DNA of 64,000 nucleotides, from NCBI GenBank assembly GCA_937892845.1, contig CALBGP010000029.1:124001-188000 (forward strand). The letters run 5' to 3'. The notes below the pieces were generated by a model that saw only the letters and a program-made list of their open reading frames with translations, did not search any database and was not told the origin of the DNA. The stretch comes from an uncultured Eggerthellaceae bacterium. Lineage in GTDB: Bacteria > Actinomycetota > Coriobacteriia > Coriobacteriales > Eggerthellaceae. The translations under genes were made by a program, and so were the position numbers. Positions 19,897-30,539 of this stretch are shown piece after piece. Every line of letters starts with the position of its first letter. Within the stretch, counting starts at the first letter, position 1.

Positions 19897-20059
19897 GCGC
19901 GTGTCCTTTCGTCGCAGCGAGCGCTTTCAACAGCGACGAATTCTAACGCCGCAGCCCATGCAGGCGAAAACGCCGCAGGCGGTACGCACAAAATCACCGC
20001 GCAGGCATGTGGATTCCTCCACATGTCCGCGCGCCGCACCCGCGCACGGCGAGGGCCGC

Positions 20060-22633
20060 CTACGCCGCAGCGGGATGCAGCTGGGACACCATCACGGTGC
20101 GGCGGCGCATGGCCACAAGCGCCGTCAGCGCCACGCACACCGCGCAAAACGCCGCGAGCACGCCCAACGCCAGGCCCACCTGGCCCGCACCGGTGCCCAG
20201 CATGGCGGCCTGCATGCCCTGCGCGGCATAGGTGAGCGGCATGGCGGCCTGGAGCGCACCGAATGCGGAGGGCGCCGTCTGGATGGGGAACGCCGCACCG
20301 CTGCATACGGCCTGCAGCACCAGCAAAGCCGCGGACACCAAACCGCCCGAGCGCCCGAACGCCGCCATGAGCAGCTGCGTTGCCGCTGCAAACGCCACCG
20401 CCGCCAAAATGCCCACGCCGAAATACGCGCCCGGATCTTCGACATGCGCGCCCGCAGCAAGCTGAATCACGGCCAGCAGCACCGCAGAGGCGACAGCCGC
20501 CGCAACGGCCATGGGGATGAAGCCAGCAAGCGCCGCCGACACGGGGTTGGCGCCGGCCATGATCATGCGCATGTTGAGCGGACGCAGCGCGAAGCCGATG
20601 ATCAGGCATACGCCCCAAAGAAACATTGCGGCCAGGTACGGTGCCAGCCCCTGCCCATAGGACGCCGTGCCCTGGAGGTCATCGAGGGCGACGGGCGCCG
20701 CAAGCACATCCGCCTGCGAGCGGATGACGGAGTCCGAGGCGGCCATGCCCTGCGAGCGCTCCTGGAGGCCATCGGCCAGCGACTGGGTGCCATCGGCTAT
20801 GAGCGTCAGGCCCTCGCCCAGCTGTCCCGACCCGGACGCAAGCGCATCCGCGCCTGCCACCAGGGCAGATGCACCGTCTGCAGCACCTTGGGCACCCTGA
20901 GCCAATGCGGATGCGCCCGAAGAGACGGCGCCCACGCCGCCCACATACGCCTCAACGCCGGAGGAAAGCTGCTCGGCGCCGTCGGCCAGCTGCGCAGCGC
21001 CCGAAGACAACGCCCCAAGCCCCATGCTGACGCCGCTCATGCCCTGCGCAGCACCGGAGAGCACCGCAGCGGCACCGAAGCGCGGATCGGCCAGCGCGGA
21101 CAAGCCGGACGAAAGGGCCGCAGCCTCGTCGCCGGCCAATGCGGCGGACAGGGCCGCTGCGCCGGCATCGACGCCCTTCGCCGCAGCGGAAAGCTGCCCC
21201 GCAAGCGCCTGCGAAGAAGCCAGGGAGCCTGCAGCTTCGGCATCTGCCTGCGCCGCAAGCAACGCCTCCGCGTCGGAAAGCCCCGCAACCGCAGGGTCAA
21301 GCAGCTGGGACACACCCGGCTGCGACGCGGCAGGGACCTGCCCACCTTCGGCATCCTGGCCGGAGCCCTCAGCCTGACCGGATCCTTCGCCCGGGGCAAC
21401 GCCCGCCACCGCGGAAGCATCCAGAGCTCCGGCGGCGGCAACGAGCGCCGCGCGCAGCTCCGCATCCCCGGCATTCGGGTCCTGCGCAACGGCAACCGCG
21501 CGGGCGGCTGCTTCCTGGGCGTGCGCACGCGCCTGGGCAACGGATGCCGCAGCAGCCGTGACCTGGCCCGATGCGCCGCTGATCGCAGAGGCGGAAGCAC
21601 CCAGCGACGCCTCAAGCCCACCGGCCATGGAAGACACCGCGGCCGCACCGGGAGCAAGGCCGGACACGCCCGCTTCGGCATCCCCGTCAACCGCCACGGC
21701 CAAGCCCTGCGCAAACGCGTCATAGCCTGCGGCCAAAGCGCCTATCTGGACGGACATGGCCTGCGCGGCCGCGCCCGTTCCCTCGGCAAGGGCCGAAGCC
21801 CCCGAAACCAGCTCGGAATCAGGAGCCAAGCCCTGCGCCAGCGCTCCCACGCCTTGGGCAACCCCCTGGGCACCCTGGACAAGCGCCTGCCCCGAATCCG
21901 AAATCTGCTGCATTCCCACATCAAGGGCGCCCGCTCCTTGGGCCAAGGCTCCCAAGCCCGACCCCAGCGCGCCGGCACCTTGCGCCACCCCCGACAGGCC
22001 GCTTTCAATGGCGCCGTTGCCCTCTTCGACCATTTCGGCACCGTCCGCCAACGCGCCGGCGGATTCGGCAGATTGGACCAGATACCTGCCCGTATCCGCC
22101 CTATCGGAGAGCACCGTCCGCCAATATCCGCGGGCGATGGACTCCCCCATCGCGCTGCGGACGCCTTCCATAACCGCACTGCCCTGCTGCTGCGTCTGTG
22201 CGCCGGCCGCTTCGTCATACTCCACGAGCAGCTTCGCGCTTTCAGGATCAGGCGTCTGTGCGGAGGCCACCGCCTCGCTGAAGCCTTCGGGAATCGTGCA
22301 GACCATGGCGTACGTGCCCGCCTCAAGCCCTGCGCGCGCCTCTTCCTCGGAGACGAAATGCCACTGCATCCCGTCCGAACGTGCGGCAAGCTGGTCGCAG
22401 ACGTCTTCGCCCACTACGCGATGTCCGTCGCCCATCTGCGCGCCGCGATCAAGGTTGACCACCGCCACGGGCACGTTGCGATACCCCGAAAACGGGTTGT
22501 CGTTGACCGCCAGGACAGCGGCGGCAAGCAGGCACGGCACCAGGATGGCCGCGATGACCAGCGCCGCCGCCCGCTTTGGCGATGCGGCGCGCTTCATGTC
22601 CATGGCTGCGAATCTGATTGCACTGAAAGCCAT
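20060..22633 (-). CDS. YhgE/Pip-domain ABC-2-type membrane permease
   Basis: 857 residues. An N-terminal helix (ALVIAAILVPCLLAAAVLAV, near residue 27) is followed by the YhgE/Pip start NPFSGYRNVPVAVVNLDRG, then a ~520-residue extracytoplasmic region built of repeated Gly/Ala/Leu units such as GVAQGAGALGSGLGALAQGA. Six C-terminal membrane helices of the ABC-2 permease type end the protein. Related proteins include the phage-infection protein Pip and the ESX-associated YhgE; the transported substrate is not known. The start at 22633 follows ATAGGAGTTCGC. Upstream and eight bases away is the partner ABC ATPase. Confidence 0.88.
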   Translation of the reverse strand: MAFSAIRFAAMDMKRAASPKRAAALVIAAILVPCLLAAAVLAVNDNPFSGYRNVPVAVVNLDRGAQMGDGHRVVGEDVCDQLAARSDGMQWHFVSEEEARAGLEAGTYAMVCTIPEGFSEAVASAQTPDPESAKLLVEYDEAAGAQTQQQGSAVMEGVRSAMGESIARGYWRTVLSDRADTGRYLVQSAESAGALADGAEMVEEGNGAIESGLSGVAQGAGALGSGLGALAQGAGALDVGMQQISDSGQALVQGAQGVAQGVGALAQGLAPDSELVSGASALAEGTGAAAQAMSVQIGALAAGYDAFAQGLAVAVDGDAEAGVSGLAPGAAAVSSMAGGLEASLGASASAISGASGQVTAAAASVAQARAHAQEAAARAVAVAQDPNAGDAELRAALVAAAGALDASAVAGVAPGEGSGQAEGSGQDAEGGQVPAASQPGVSQLLDPAVAGLSDAEALLAAQADAEAAGSLASSQALAGQLSAAAKGVDAGAAALSAALAGDEAAALSSGLSALADPRFGAAAVLSGAAQGMSGVSMGLGALSSGAAQLADGAEQLSSGVEAYVGGVGAVSSGASALAQGAQGAADGASALVAGADALASGSGQLGEGLTLIADGTQSLADGLQERSQGMAASDSVIRSQADVLAAPVALDDLQGTASYGQGLAPYLAAMFLWGVCLIIGFALRPLNMRMIMAGANPVSAALAGFIPMAVAAAVASAVLLAVIQLAAGAHVEDPGAYFGVGILAAVAFAAATQLLMAAFGRSGGLVSAALLVLQAVCSGAAFPIQTAPSAFGALQAAMPLTYAAQGMQAAMLGTGAGQVGLALGVLAAFCAVCVALTALVAMRRRTVMVSQLHPAAA

Positions 22634-22641
22634 GCGAACTC

Positions 22642-23445
22642 CTATCCCAAACTGCACATGCCGTCGGCCTGCAACGCCAATCCGCGCTCGGTGCAAGCCA
22701 GCATCACCGTGATCTGGCGGCCATCCGTGTGGACGCCGAGCGAAACGTCATGCAGAAAGTCCATCAACCGCTGCGATTGCGTGCCGGTCAGACCGTCTTC
22801 GATGGAGTCGACCGCCACGGCCTCCGCGCCGCCTGCCAGGGCGAGCGCCACCGCGAAGCGCACACGCGCTTCCGCCGAGAGATCGCGCACGTCCATGCGG
22901 GCCGTGTGCGCCATATCCCATGCGTCAAGATATGCCTCAGCATCCGCAACCTTCGCCTTACGGCCGTAAAGTGCCAGCTCAGAGGCGGTTACAGCACGGA
23001 CCGAAAGGGTTTCGGGCAGATCCGTAACCCCGGGAAATTCCGCCAATCCCACGCGCCTCAGCACCTTCGCCCTGTACCGGGGCAGCTCGAATCCAAGCAC
23101 CGACAGCGAGCCGGAGGTGGGCAGCATGCGGCCCGCAAGCGTGAGCAGAAGCGACGTGCGGCCGCTTCCCGCCCGGCCGCGGATGGCGAAAAGGGAGCCA
23201 GCGGGGATATCAAGGTCGACGCCGGCAAACGGGCACCCCTCAGACGTGCGCAGCGTCAGATCGCGAGCGCAGGCGAACAGCGTGCAGGGCGAGCTTGCAA
23301 CCCGCCCTGCACGCGGGGCCTGCCCCGTGAGCGGTTGGCGCCGGTCGCACCCAGACGGCGCTGGTTCGCCAGACGGCGCTGGTTCGTATCCGGCCGGCGC
23401 TGGTTCGCATCCGGCCGGCACTGGTTCGTATCCAGATTTATCCAT
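22642..23445 (-). CDS. Degenerate ABC-transporter ATP-binding protein partner of the YhgE/Pip permease
   Basis: 267 residues with an ABC ATPase fold but altered catalytic motifs. Walker A reads GRAGSGRT (residues 90-97), with Arg in place of the invariant Lys. The signature LSGGQ is LSAEA. The Walker B Asp is followed by Ser instead of Glu (AVAVDSIEDG). The H-loop position reads ACTERG with no His. It probably binds nucleotide weakly and hydrolyses little, or works by another mode. Residues 6-32 are a Pro/Ala/Gly repeat (EPAPAGY-like) encoded by 18-21-base tandem repeats. The start at 23445 follows GAAGGAATCCC. It forms a two-gene unit with the permease. Confidence 0.8.
   Translation of the reverse strand: MDKSGYEPVPAGCEPAPAGYEPAPSGEPAPSGCDRRQPLTGQAPRAGRVASSPCTLFACARDLTLRTSEGCPFAGVDLDIPAGSLFAIRGRAGSGRTSLLLTLAGRMLPTSGSLSVLGFELPRYRAKVLRRVGLAEFPGVTDLPETLSVRAVTASELALYGRKAKVADAEAYLDAWDMAHTARMDVRDLSAEARVRFAVALALAGGAEAVAVDSIEDGLTGTQSQRLMDFLHDVSLGVHTDGRQITVMLACTERGLALQADGMCSLG
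23352..23430 (-). repeat. In-frame 18/21-base tandem repeats encoding a Pro/Ala/Gly-rich N-terminus
   Basis: Four units built on GGCGCTGGTTCG (one of 18 bases, three of 21) encode EPxPxG repeats at the start of the ABC ATPase. All unit lengths are multiples of three, so changes in copy number would keep the frame. Confidence 0.8.
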
Positions 23446-23631
23446 GGGATTCCTTCGATGATATGGCATTTCACGTGCATCAAAGTATACCGCCAAGGCT
23501 GTCGTGCACCTGAGCACGACCTTGGCAGCTGGCACAACCGTCAGCAAGGCGTTGATTTTTTCTCCACACGCACCCAGATCCAGGCTTCATGCACCAGGGC
23601 TTCGTTTGCTGAAAAAAGTTGCAGACACCGC

Positions 23632-23660
23632 TTGCAATGGCGATTGCGTTCCTGTAATAT
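23632..23660 (+). promoter_or_regulatory. Promoter of tRNA-Leu
   Basis: TTGCAA at 23632-23637, a 17-base spacer, and TAATAT at 23655-23660, placing transcription start near 23667. A short stem (GTGGCT/AGCCAC, 23685-23700) ends exactly one base before the tRNA. Confidence 0.8.
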
Positions 23661-23700
23661 GCTCACTTGCACCTCGCAAGAGGTGTGGCTGCAAAGCCAC

Positions 23701-23787
23701 GCGGGTGTGGCGGAATTGGCAGACGCGTACGGTTCAGGTCCGTATGGGGGCAACCCCATGAAGGTTCAAGTCCTTTCACCCGCACCA
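23701..23787 (+). tRNA. tRNA-Leu (anticodon CAG)
   Basis: 87 bases including an encoded CCA. The acceptor GCGGGTG (23701-23707) pairs with CACCCGC (23777-23783). The anticodon arm TACGG-TTCAGGT-CCGTA gives CAG. A long variable arm (GGGGGCAACCCC region) marks a class II tRNA, and the T-loop is TTCAAGT. Confidence 0.96.
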
Positions 23788-23798
23788 TCGAATTCAAG

Positions 23799-23830
23799 AC
23801 CCAGCTTCGGCTGGGTTTTTCCTTTTTCGC
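23799..23830 (+). terminator. Terminator of tRNA-Leu
   Basis: Stem ACCCAGC/GCTGGGT with a stable TTCG tetraloop (23799-23816), followed by a T-rich run. It is a classic intrinsic terminator directly after the tRNA. Confidence 0.9.
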
Positions 23831-23865
23831 CGTCTGTTTTCACCTGACCGCGCTTCCTGCCGCCG

Positions 23866-23905
23866 CACGACGGAAGCGAACCGCGGTTGCTCCGCTTCCG
23901 TCGTG
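23866..23905. repeat. 13-base inverted repeat
   Basis: CACGACGGAAGCG at 23866-23878 is exactly complementary to 23893-23905; the loop holds the palindrome AACCGCGGTT. It lies between the tRNA-Leu terminator and element copy C. Its role is unknown. Confidence 0.75.
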
Positions 23906-23948
23906 TGGCTTGCGGGCTGATTCCTCTCCTGAAAAGGCTCTCCGAGCA

Positions 23949-24180
23949 TGCGCGGGAAAAACTGCAGGACCTTTGGCCAGATACGGACGAAATGTACGAC
24001 GGCTTTCGGGGTGCGGACGCAGCGCCTTATTCGTCCGCACTTCTGACCTGGGGAAATGCTGCATCAGTTTCGACAACACGCCGCACCCTGGCCAGATATG
24101 GACGGAATGCACGCCTTGTGGCGTGCATTCCGTCCATATCTGGCCACAGAGCGTGGTTTTTCTCCCAGGATGGGGCGTGC
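23949..24180. repeat. Dispersed intergenic element, copy C (short form)
   Basis: Matches the 3' half of copies A and B but is more diverged. It has CGCGGGAAAA near its start, TGGCCAGATACGGACGAAAT at 23974, then at 24089-24146 an inverted repeat with 27-base perfect arms and a 4-base loop, followed by CAGAGCG and TTTTTCTCCCAG as in the other copies. Both hairpin arms differ from copy A at the same two pairs in a compensated way, which supports conservation of the stem. The rest of this space (24181-24436) shows only an AT-rich patch near 24285 and a weak GGCTGAA/TTCAGCC stem at about 24352. Confidence 0.8.
24089..24146. repeat. Perfect 27-base inverted repeat (hairpin) of element copy C
   Basis: Arms 24089-24115 and 24120-24146 are exact reverse complements around TTGT. 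This is the longest hairpin of the family. Confidence 0.9.
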
Positions 24181-24436
24181 GGCGAAGACCTTCGGCCCGC
24201 TACGCATTCCTTTCCGACAGGTGCGGTATTTCGAGCCATCCCATCTCCGTTCGACAGGCCGTTCCACTAGTTCAGTATTTCATGAATTAATTAACTGATA
24301 GAAACCAGGGAACGGGGCAATGCTTTTCTCAAAATGAATGGAGAAGCGAAGGAGGCTGAAACCACCACGATTCAGCCCCCCCTAAGAACACTCGAAACCT
24401 GTCAGGGCAACGACCGGCAGAAACCAGCCCGCTGCA

Positions 24437-25051
24437 TCACGCCAGAAACTTCGCGATCATAGCTATGCCAATACCGATTGCGCCGCCAACTCCTGCGCCC
24501 AAAAGTATCAGAAGCGAATTGCGCAGGCCCTTTATCCAGGGATTCATCTCACGCTCGCGGCGCCCGGCAATGGTGTCGCGGTCAACCTGCTCCCCGCGGC
24601 TGAACGCCAGGATTTCACGGTATGTCACCAGATCATGCTGCTTCTTCAGCGCCTCAAGACGCCCCATCGAAATCAGCATGCTCAGCAGCGCCGCCACTGC
24701 AAGCACCACCGTGAGCAGCATATTGTCACCCCATACCCACTGGAATGCACCCCACGCCATCAACAGCAAGCACAGAGCCGCGCTCACCACGGCAATCGTA
24801 GAAACACGATGGTATTCCTTCACTGTCTGATCCATTTTCTCCGCCATAGCCTCCACATCTCCTTTGATCAAGGAATCCACAGTCACATCGAACACGTAGG
24901 AAAGCAGAAGCAGACTCTGGACGTCGGGATATGTGCGCCCCGTCTCCCAGTTGGAGATGGTTTGACGCGATACGTATATCGCTTCCGCCAGATCATCTTG
25001 GGAGAGCCCTTTCTCCTTACGATGCTCTTTGATATGGGCTCCCAGCTCCAT
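24437..25051 (-). CDS. XRE-family regulator with a C-terminal membrane domain
   Basis: 204 residues. The N-terminal 65 form a Cro/C1 helix-turn-helix: GAHIKEHRKEKGLSQDDLAE, then AIYVSRQTISNWETGRTYPD. The remainder has three hydrophobic helices (VVSAALCLLLMAWGAFQWVW, NMLLTVVLAVAALLSMLISM, LLILLGAGVGGAIGIGIAMI) separated by a charged segment. Such membrane-bound XRE proteins are common in Firmicutes and Coriobacteriia, and their signals are unknown. It is a single gene, with no operon partner in the same direction nearby. The ~300 bases upstream, before rnhA, contain AT-rich patches but no promoter I can assign with confidence. Confidence 0.85.
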   Translation of the reverse strand: MELGAHIKEHRKEKGLSQDDLAEAIYVSRQTISNWETGRTYPDVQSLLLLSYVFDVTVDSLIKGDVEAMAEKMDQTVKEYHRVSTIAVVSAALCLLLMAWGAFQWVWGDNMLLTVVLAVAALLSMLISMGRLEALKKQHDLVTYREILAFSRGEQVDRDTIAGRREREMNPWIKGLRNSLLILLGAGVGGAIGIGIAMIAKFLA

Positions 25052-25350
25052 GCTTTATCCTTCCGTGTTCTCGGCGACCCTTACCGCTGCGAAGGGTGCC
25101 ATGGCGCAGGAAACCATACCATCAAATGGCTTTATAGCGGCTCAAAAACAGACCCGTCGATATGTCAAAATACTTTATACAAGCCTGTGAACTGGGATTT
25201 CCGTATGCATTGCGGCAACCTTGCAATCAAGGTCGCACGCTGGAGAATCTCTATGGCGAAGACACCGCTCTGCGAAATCCAGCGTCATGGGCCATCGGGC
25301 GCCAAGGCGATCATCGAACACCGGCCGAACAGCCGGCGACAAGCGGGCAG

Positions 25351-25857
25351 CTACATATCGGAGGGGTTGAACCCTTCGTCTGCGGGCAGGTTGCCGCTGT
25401 CGGCTGCAGTTGTGGCAAGTTCGTCGCAGCGCTCGTTTTCCGGATGGCCCGCATGGCCTTTCACCCAATGGAACGCCACCTGGTGCGGGGCCTTCGCCGC
25501 AAGCAAGCGCTTCCAAAGGTCCATGTTTTTGACCGGCTCCTTTTTGGCGTTTTTCCACCCGCGTTTGAGCCAACCGTCCACCCAATGCTGGTTGAACGCG
25601 TCGACCACGTATTTCGAATCTGAAACAACGTCCACAATGCACGGACGCTTCAAGGCCTCGAGACCGGCAATGACCGCAAGGATCTCCATCCGATTGTTCG
25701 TGGTGCAGGCGAATCCCCCGGAAAGCTCGAGAACATGGAGCTTTCCCGTCGAATCCGTGAAGTGCATGACCGTGCCGTAGCCGCCAGGACCCGGATTGCC
25801 GCGAGCCGCACCGTCGGTGTAGATGGTCACGCGCGTACGCGAGGGTGCCGCGCTCAT
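25351..25857 (-). CDS. rnhA: Ribonuclease HI
   Basis: 168 residues; cuts the RNA strand of RNA-DNA hybrids. Catalytic acidic residues are visible in IYTDGAARGNPGPGGYG (Asp15), NNRMEILAVIAGLEAL (Glu58), VVSDSKYVVDAF (Asp80) and the C-terminal ATTAADSG. HWVKGHAGHPENERCD holds the conserved His. The ATG at 25857 overlaps the engB stop by four bases, giving coupled translation. A GTG two codons upstream is less likely. Confidence 0.95.
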   Translation of the reverse strand: MSAAPSRTRVTIYTDGAARGNPGPGGYGTVMHFTDSTGKLHVLELSGGFACTTNNRMEILAVIAGLEALKRPCIVDVVSDSKYVVDAFNQHWVDGWLKRGWKNAKKEPVKNMDLWKRLLAAKAPHQVAFHWVKGHAGHPENERCDELATTAADSGNLPADEGFNPSDM

Positions 25858-26438
25858 CGGCACGCCTCTGCGATGACGGTCCGCAGCTCATCGATGCCCG
25901 TGCCCTTTTCAGAAGAGCAGGCGATCATGCGAATGTCCTCAGGCAGGCCAAGCTGCTTGCGGATGGCGGCCTTCTGACGTGCGACCTGGGATTTGCTGAT
26001 CTTGTCAGCCTTCGTCAAAACCACGATGAACGGCAGTTCGCACGCACGCAGGAATTCGACCATCTGCTCGTCAAGCGCCGTGGCGGGATGGCGGATGTCA
26101 ATCAGCGAAACAACCAGGGCATAATAGCGGTACTGATCGTAATAACCGTTGATCATCTCGGACCAGCGGCCCTTCTCCGATTTCGAAACCTTGGCGTAGC
26201 CGTACCCGGGCAGGTCCACCAGGTCTATCTCCTCATCGACCAGAAAGAAGTTGACGGTGCTGGTCTTGCCGGGCACCGACGAAACCTTCGCCAGGCTTTT
26301 ACGGTTGAGCAGCTTGTTGAGCAGCGACGATTTGCCCACATTCGAGCGGCCCACGAACGAAACCTCCGGTCGTTTTGACTCGGGGATCTGCGCGGAGGTG
26401 CCGTACGCACCGGTGAATTCGGCCTTGTTGAAATTCAT
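25854..26438 (-). CDS. engB: Ribosome biogenesis GTP-binding protein YihA/YsxC/EngB
   Basis: 194 residues, a TrmE-Era-like GTPase needed for large-subunit assembly. The G1 motif GRSNVGKSSLLNKLLNRK, the G2 threonine in PGKTSTVNFF, G3 DLPGYGYAKVS, G4 TKADKI and G5-like ACSSEKG are all present. The frame is open further upstream but those codons are not family-like; the start at 26438 follows GCGAGGACCC. It overlaps rnhA by four bases. Confidence 0.95.
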   Translation of the reverse strand: MNFNKAEFTGAYGTSAQIPESKRPEVSFVGRSNVGKSSLLNKLLNRKSLAKVSSVPGKTSTVNFFLVDEEIDLVDLPGYGYAKVSKSEKGRWSEMINGYYDQYRYYALVVSLIDIRHPATALDEQMVEFLRACELPFIVVLTKADKISKSQVARQKAAIRKQLGLPEDIRMIACSSEKGTGIDELRTVIAEACR

Positions 26439-26694
26439 GGGTCCTCGCTTCTTGCCAGATTGGATATGCGCCGCAAGCGCGCCGAGGGGCGGACGGATGC
26501 GCGCGATGGTTTTCGATTGAACGGAAATCCTATCATAGCAATCCGGCGCCATCCGTTTGCCGCGGGTATGTGCGCAGAATCTGCGGGACATGTCGTTTTT
26601 TGCTGGAGCAGGCGGCCGCACGGGCGCGCGGCGCAACCTCGCGACCGGTCGTCCTGTATGATGCCCGAAACCCCGAACGAAGATGGGAGCGGCC

Positions 26695-27159
26695 ATGAAA
26701 GGCATCGTGAAATTCATTCTGGGCGCAGGCCTGTGCGTTGTCATTGTTGCGGGCGCCATAACCGTGCTTCCCGGCTTGCTGGGCGGCGCAGCTGACGACA
26801 TCAAGAACCAGGCCATCAACGCCGCCATCGACGCAAGCGGTGTGAAGGATAAAGTCGAAGGCGCGCTGAACGAGAACGTGGCGGCCCTTGCCGCCGCAAC
26901 CGGGCTTTCCGAAGAGGACGTTTCCGCAGCCATAGCCACGCTGGACATCTCCTCGTGGGGCGTGACAACGCTTCCCGAGGGCGCCATTGCCTACGACACC
27001 TTCCCCATTGCCTACGAAGGGCTCGATGCAACCGTGACCACGTACGAAGACCCCTCATATGTCACGGTGAACGCCTTGGGGCAGACCCTCACCCTTGCCG
27101 TCCCCAAGAGCGCGCAGCCTTACGTTGACCTGCTGCAATTCGCACAGTTCATCCAGTAG
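26695..27159 (+). CDS. Small membrane-anchored or secreted protein of unknown function
   Basis: 154 residues, not recognised. Residues 1-27 form a signal or anchor helix (KFILGAGLCVVIVAGAITVL). The remainder is a soluble acidic domain, with a helical Ala-rich half (IKNQAINAAIDASGVKDKVE) and a beta-rich half (AYDTFPIAYEGLDATVTTYE). The start at 26695 follows GGGAGCGGCC. It stands alone, divergent from engB-rnhA and convergent with htpG through a shared terminator. Confidence 0.6.
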   Translation: MKGIVKFILGAGLCVVIVAGAITVLPGLLGGAADDIKNQAINAAIDASGVKDKVEGALNENVAALAAATGLSEEDVSAAIATLDISSWGVTTLPEGAIAYDTFPIAYEGLDATVTTYEDPSYVTVNALGQTLTLAVPKSAQPYVDLLQFAQFIQ

Positions 27160-27169
27160 CGAAAACAGG

Positions 27170-27206
27170 TTCGCCCCCGCAGCCGCATACCGGCCGCAGG
27201 GGCGAA
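27170..27206. terminator. Bidirectional terminator between the small secreted protein and htpG
   Basis: A 16-base stem (27170-27185 with 27191-27206, two wobble-type pairs) with a five-base loop sits between the convergent stops. T-runs are weak on both sides. Confidence 0.6.
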
Positions 27207-27266
27207 TGGCGAATGACCGACGGTGGCGAAAAACTGCCGCCGACGGGGCTGGCCGCAAGCGCCGCC

Positions 27267-29225
<1,959 letters not shown>

Positions 29226-29306
29226 GCCTGACCGCTACCGCGCAGCCGCAGATAGCATGCATGAAAGCGTCCGGCTTTCACACGGAGCCTGGGGCCTTGC
29301 GCGTAA

Positions 29307-29333
29307 TTAGCAGTCTCAACCTTAGAGTGCTAA
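29307..29333 (-). promoter_or_regulatory. CIRCE operator (HrcA site) of htpG
   Basis: TTAGCAGTC, nine bases, then GAGTGCTAA. This matches the CIRCE consensus at 17 of 18 arm positions. It lies directly downstream of the htpG -10, where bound HrcA would block transcription. Confidence 0.92.
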
Positions 29334-29339
29334 ATGTGG

Positions 29340-29367
29340 ATTGTAGCCCCGGCGGATGCGATGTCAA
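29340..29367 (-). promoter_or_regulatory. htpG promoter
   Basis: On the minus strand TTGACA (29367-29362), a 16-base spacer and TACAAT (29345-29340), immediately upstream of CIRCE. Confidence 0.88.
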
Positions 29368-29445
29368 GCCGGCAAGGGAGCGGGTCCTGGCGCCGTTACG
29401 CGTTCGTTGATTGCCACAACGCGCGATATTTCGCCGAACGGAGAA

Positions 29446-29474
29446 TGAGAAAAGGGCGCCGCTTGGCGACGCCC
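29446..29474 (-). terminator. Terminator of pyrE
   Basis: A nine-base stem (29454-29462 with 29466-29474, one wobble) and three-base loop, followed on the minus strand by TTTTCT, about 35 bases past the pyrE stop. Confidence 0.75.
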
Positions 29475-29506
29475 CGGTTTGCAAAGAGCCCTATGCGCTT
29501 CAGGCG

Positions 29507-30196
29507 CTACTCCTTGGCGCCGTAGGTCTCGTAGTATGCGTCAATGGCGGCCTTCAGCGTGTCATCGATGACCACCTTGCCGCAGCATTCGCGGTTGTAC
29601 AGGCACTCGGTCACTTCGGCCATATCCACAATCGCGGCCGTGGGGAATCCGTACAGATCGGCCACTTCGTCAAGCGCGCACTTGGTGCCGCCCTTGCCGA
29701 CCTCCATGCGGTTGAGGCTTACCATCAGGCCCTTGACCTCGATGTTCGCCTGCGAGGTGATGATGGGGTACGTCTCCTCGATGGATTTTCCGGACGTGGT
29801 GACATCCTCAACCATGACAACGCGGTCGCCGTCCTTGAGGTTGCTGCCCAGCAGGATGCCGGTATCGCCGTGGTCCTTGACCTCCTTGCGGTTGGAGCAG
29901 TAGCGCACCTGCTTGCCGTAAAGCTCGCTGATGCCCATGGCGGTGACCACGCTCAGGGGGATGCCCTTGTATGCAGGGCCGAACACCACGTCGAAATCCA
30001 GGCCGAAATTGTCGTGGATGGCCTGCGCGTAGTACAGGCCCAGACGATGCAGCTGCTCGCCAGTCACATACGCGCCCGCATTCATGAAGAACGGGGACTT
30101 GCGGCCGCTTTTCAGCGTGAAGTCGCCGAACTTGAGCACTTCGCTCTCCACCATGAACTCGATGAATTCCTGTTTGTATCCCTGAAGATCGCTCAT
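29507..30196 (-). CDS. pyrE: Orotate phosphoribosyltransferase
   Basis: 229 residues of the pyrimidine pathway enzyme that joins orotate to PRPP. Visible are KFGDFTLKSGRKSPFFMNAG, DVVFGPAYKGIPLSVVTA, and the PRPP-binding loop VVMVEDVTTSGKSIEE. A cysteine-bearing C-terminal segment (EVTECLYNRECCGK) follows the core. No other pyrimidine genes are adjacent. An 819-base repeat-rich space lies upstream. Confidence 0.95.
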   Translation of the reverse strand: MSDLQGYKQEFIEFMVESEVLKFGDFTLKSGRKSPFFMNAGAYVTGEQLHRLGLYYAQAIHDNFGLDFDVVFGPAYKGIPLSVVTAMGISELYGKQVRYCSNRKEVKDHGDTGILLGSNLKDGDRVVMVEDVTTSGKSIEETYPIITSQANIEVKGLMVSLNRMEVGKGGTKCALDEVADLYGFPTAAIVDMAEVTECLYNRECCGKVVIDDTLKAAIDAYYETYGAKE

Positions 30197-30386
30197 GACA
30201 CATCCTTTGATACGGTTACAGCTAATATGCGGCTTATTTTATCCTAAAGATACGGACCGCGGGACGAAGCGGCCGATGCGCGGTCCGAACACCAGGGCTT
30301 CGCCGCCCAGCGCCCTACGCCCAGCGCCCGGCGGGCGCTCGGGCGGGCGCCCGGCCCGCTCGACCCGCTCGGCCCGCAAACCAGTC

Positions 30387-30466
30387 GCGAGGTCCGCGGG
30401 CCTGGTGGCGGACCCGCCAACCGGGCGCGAGGTCCGCGGGCCTGGTGGCGGACCCGCCAACCGGGC
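30387..30466. repeat. 40-base exact tandem duplication
   Basis: Units 30387-30426 and 30427-30466 are identical. Each contains GGTCCGCGGGCC and GGCGGACCCGCC and can fold on itself. Confidence 0.9.
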
Positions 30467-30507
30467 GACCTCGGGAAGCGCTTCGCCACGCACGACCTCG
30501 CACAGCT

Positions 30508-30539
30508 CGCTGTTTTGTCCACCATTGGACAAAACAGCG
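30508..30539. repeat. 13-base inverted repeat (hairpin 1)
   Basis: Arms CGCTGTTTTGTCC (30508-30520) and 30527-30539 pair perfectly around ACCATT. It is preceded by the same TCGCACAGCTCGC-type sequence as hairpin 2. Confidence 0.8.

Noticed and set aside
19897..20059. glmS ribozyme upstream of glmS
   Set aside because: No conserved ribozyme core was found in the 163 bases before the gene.
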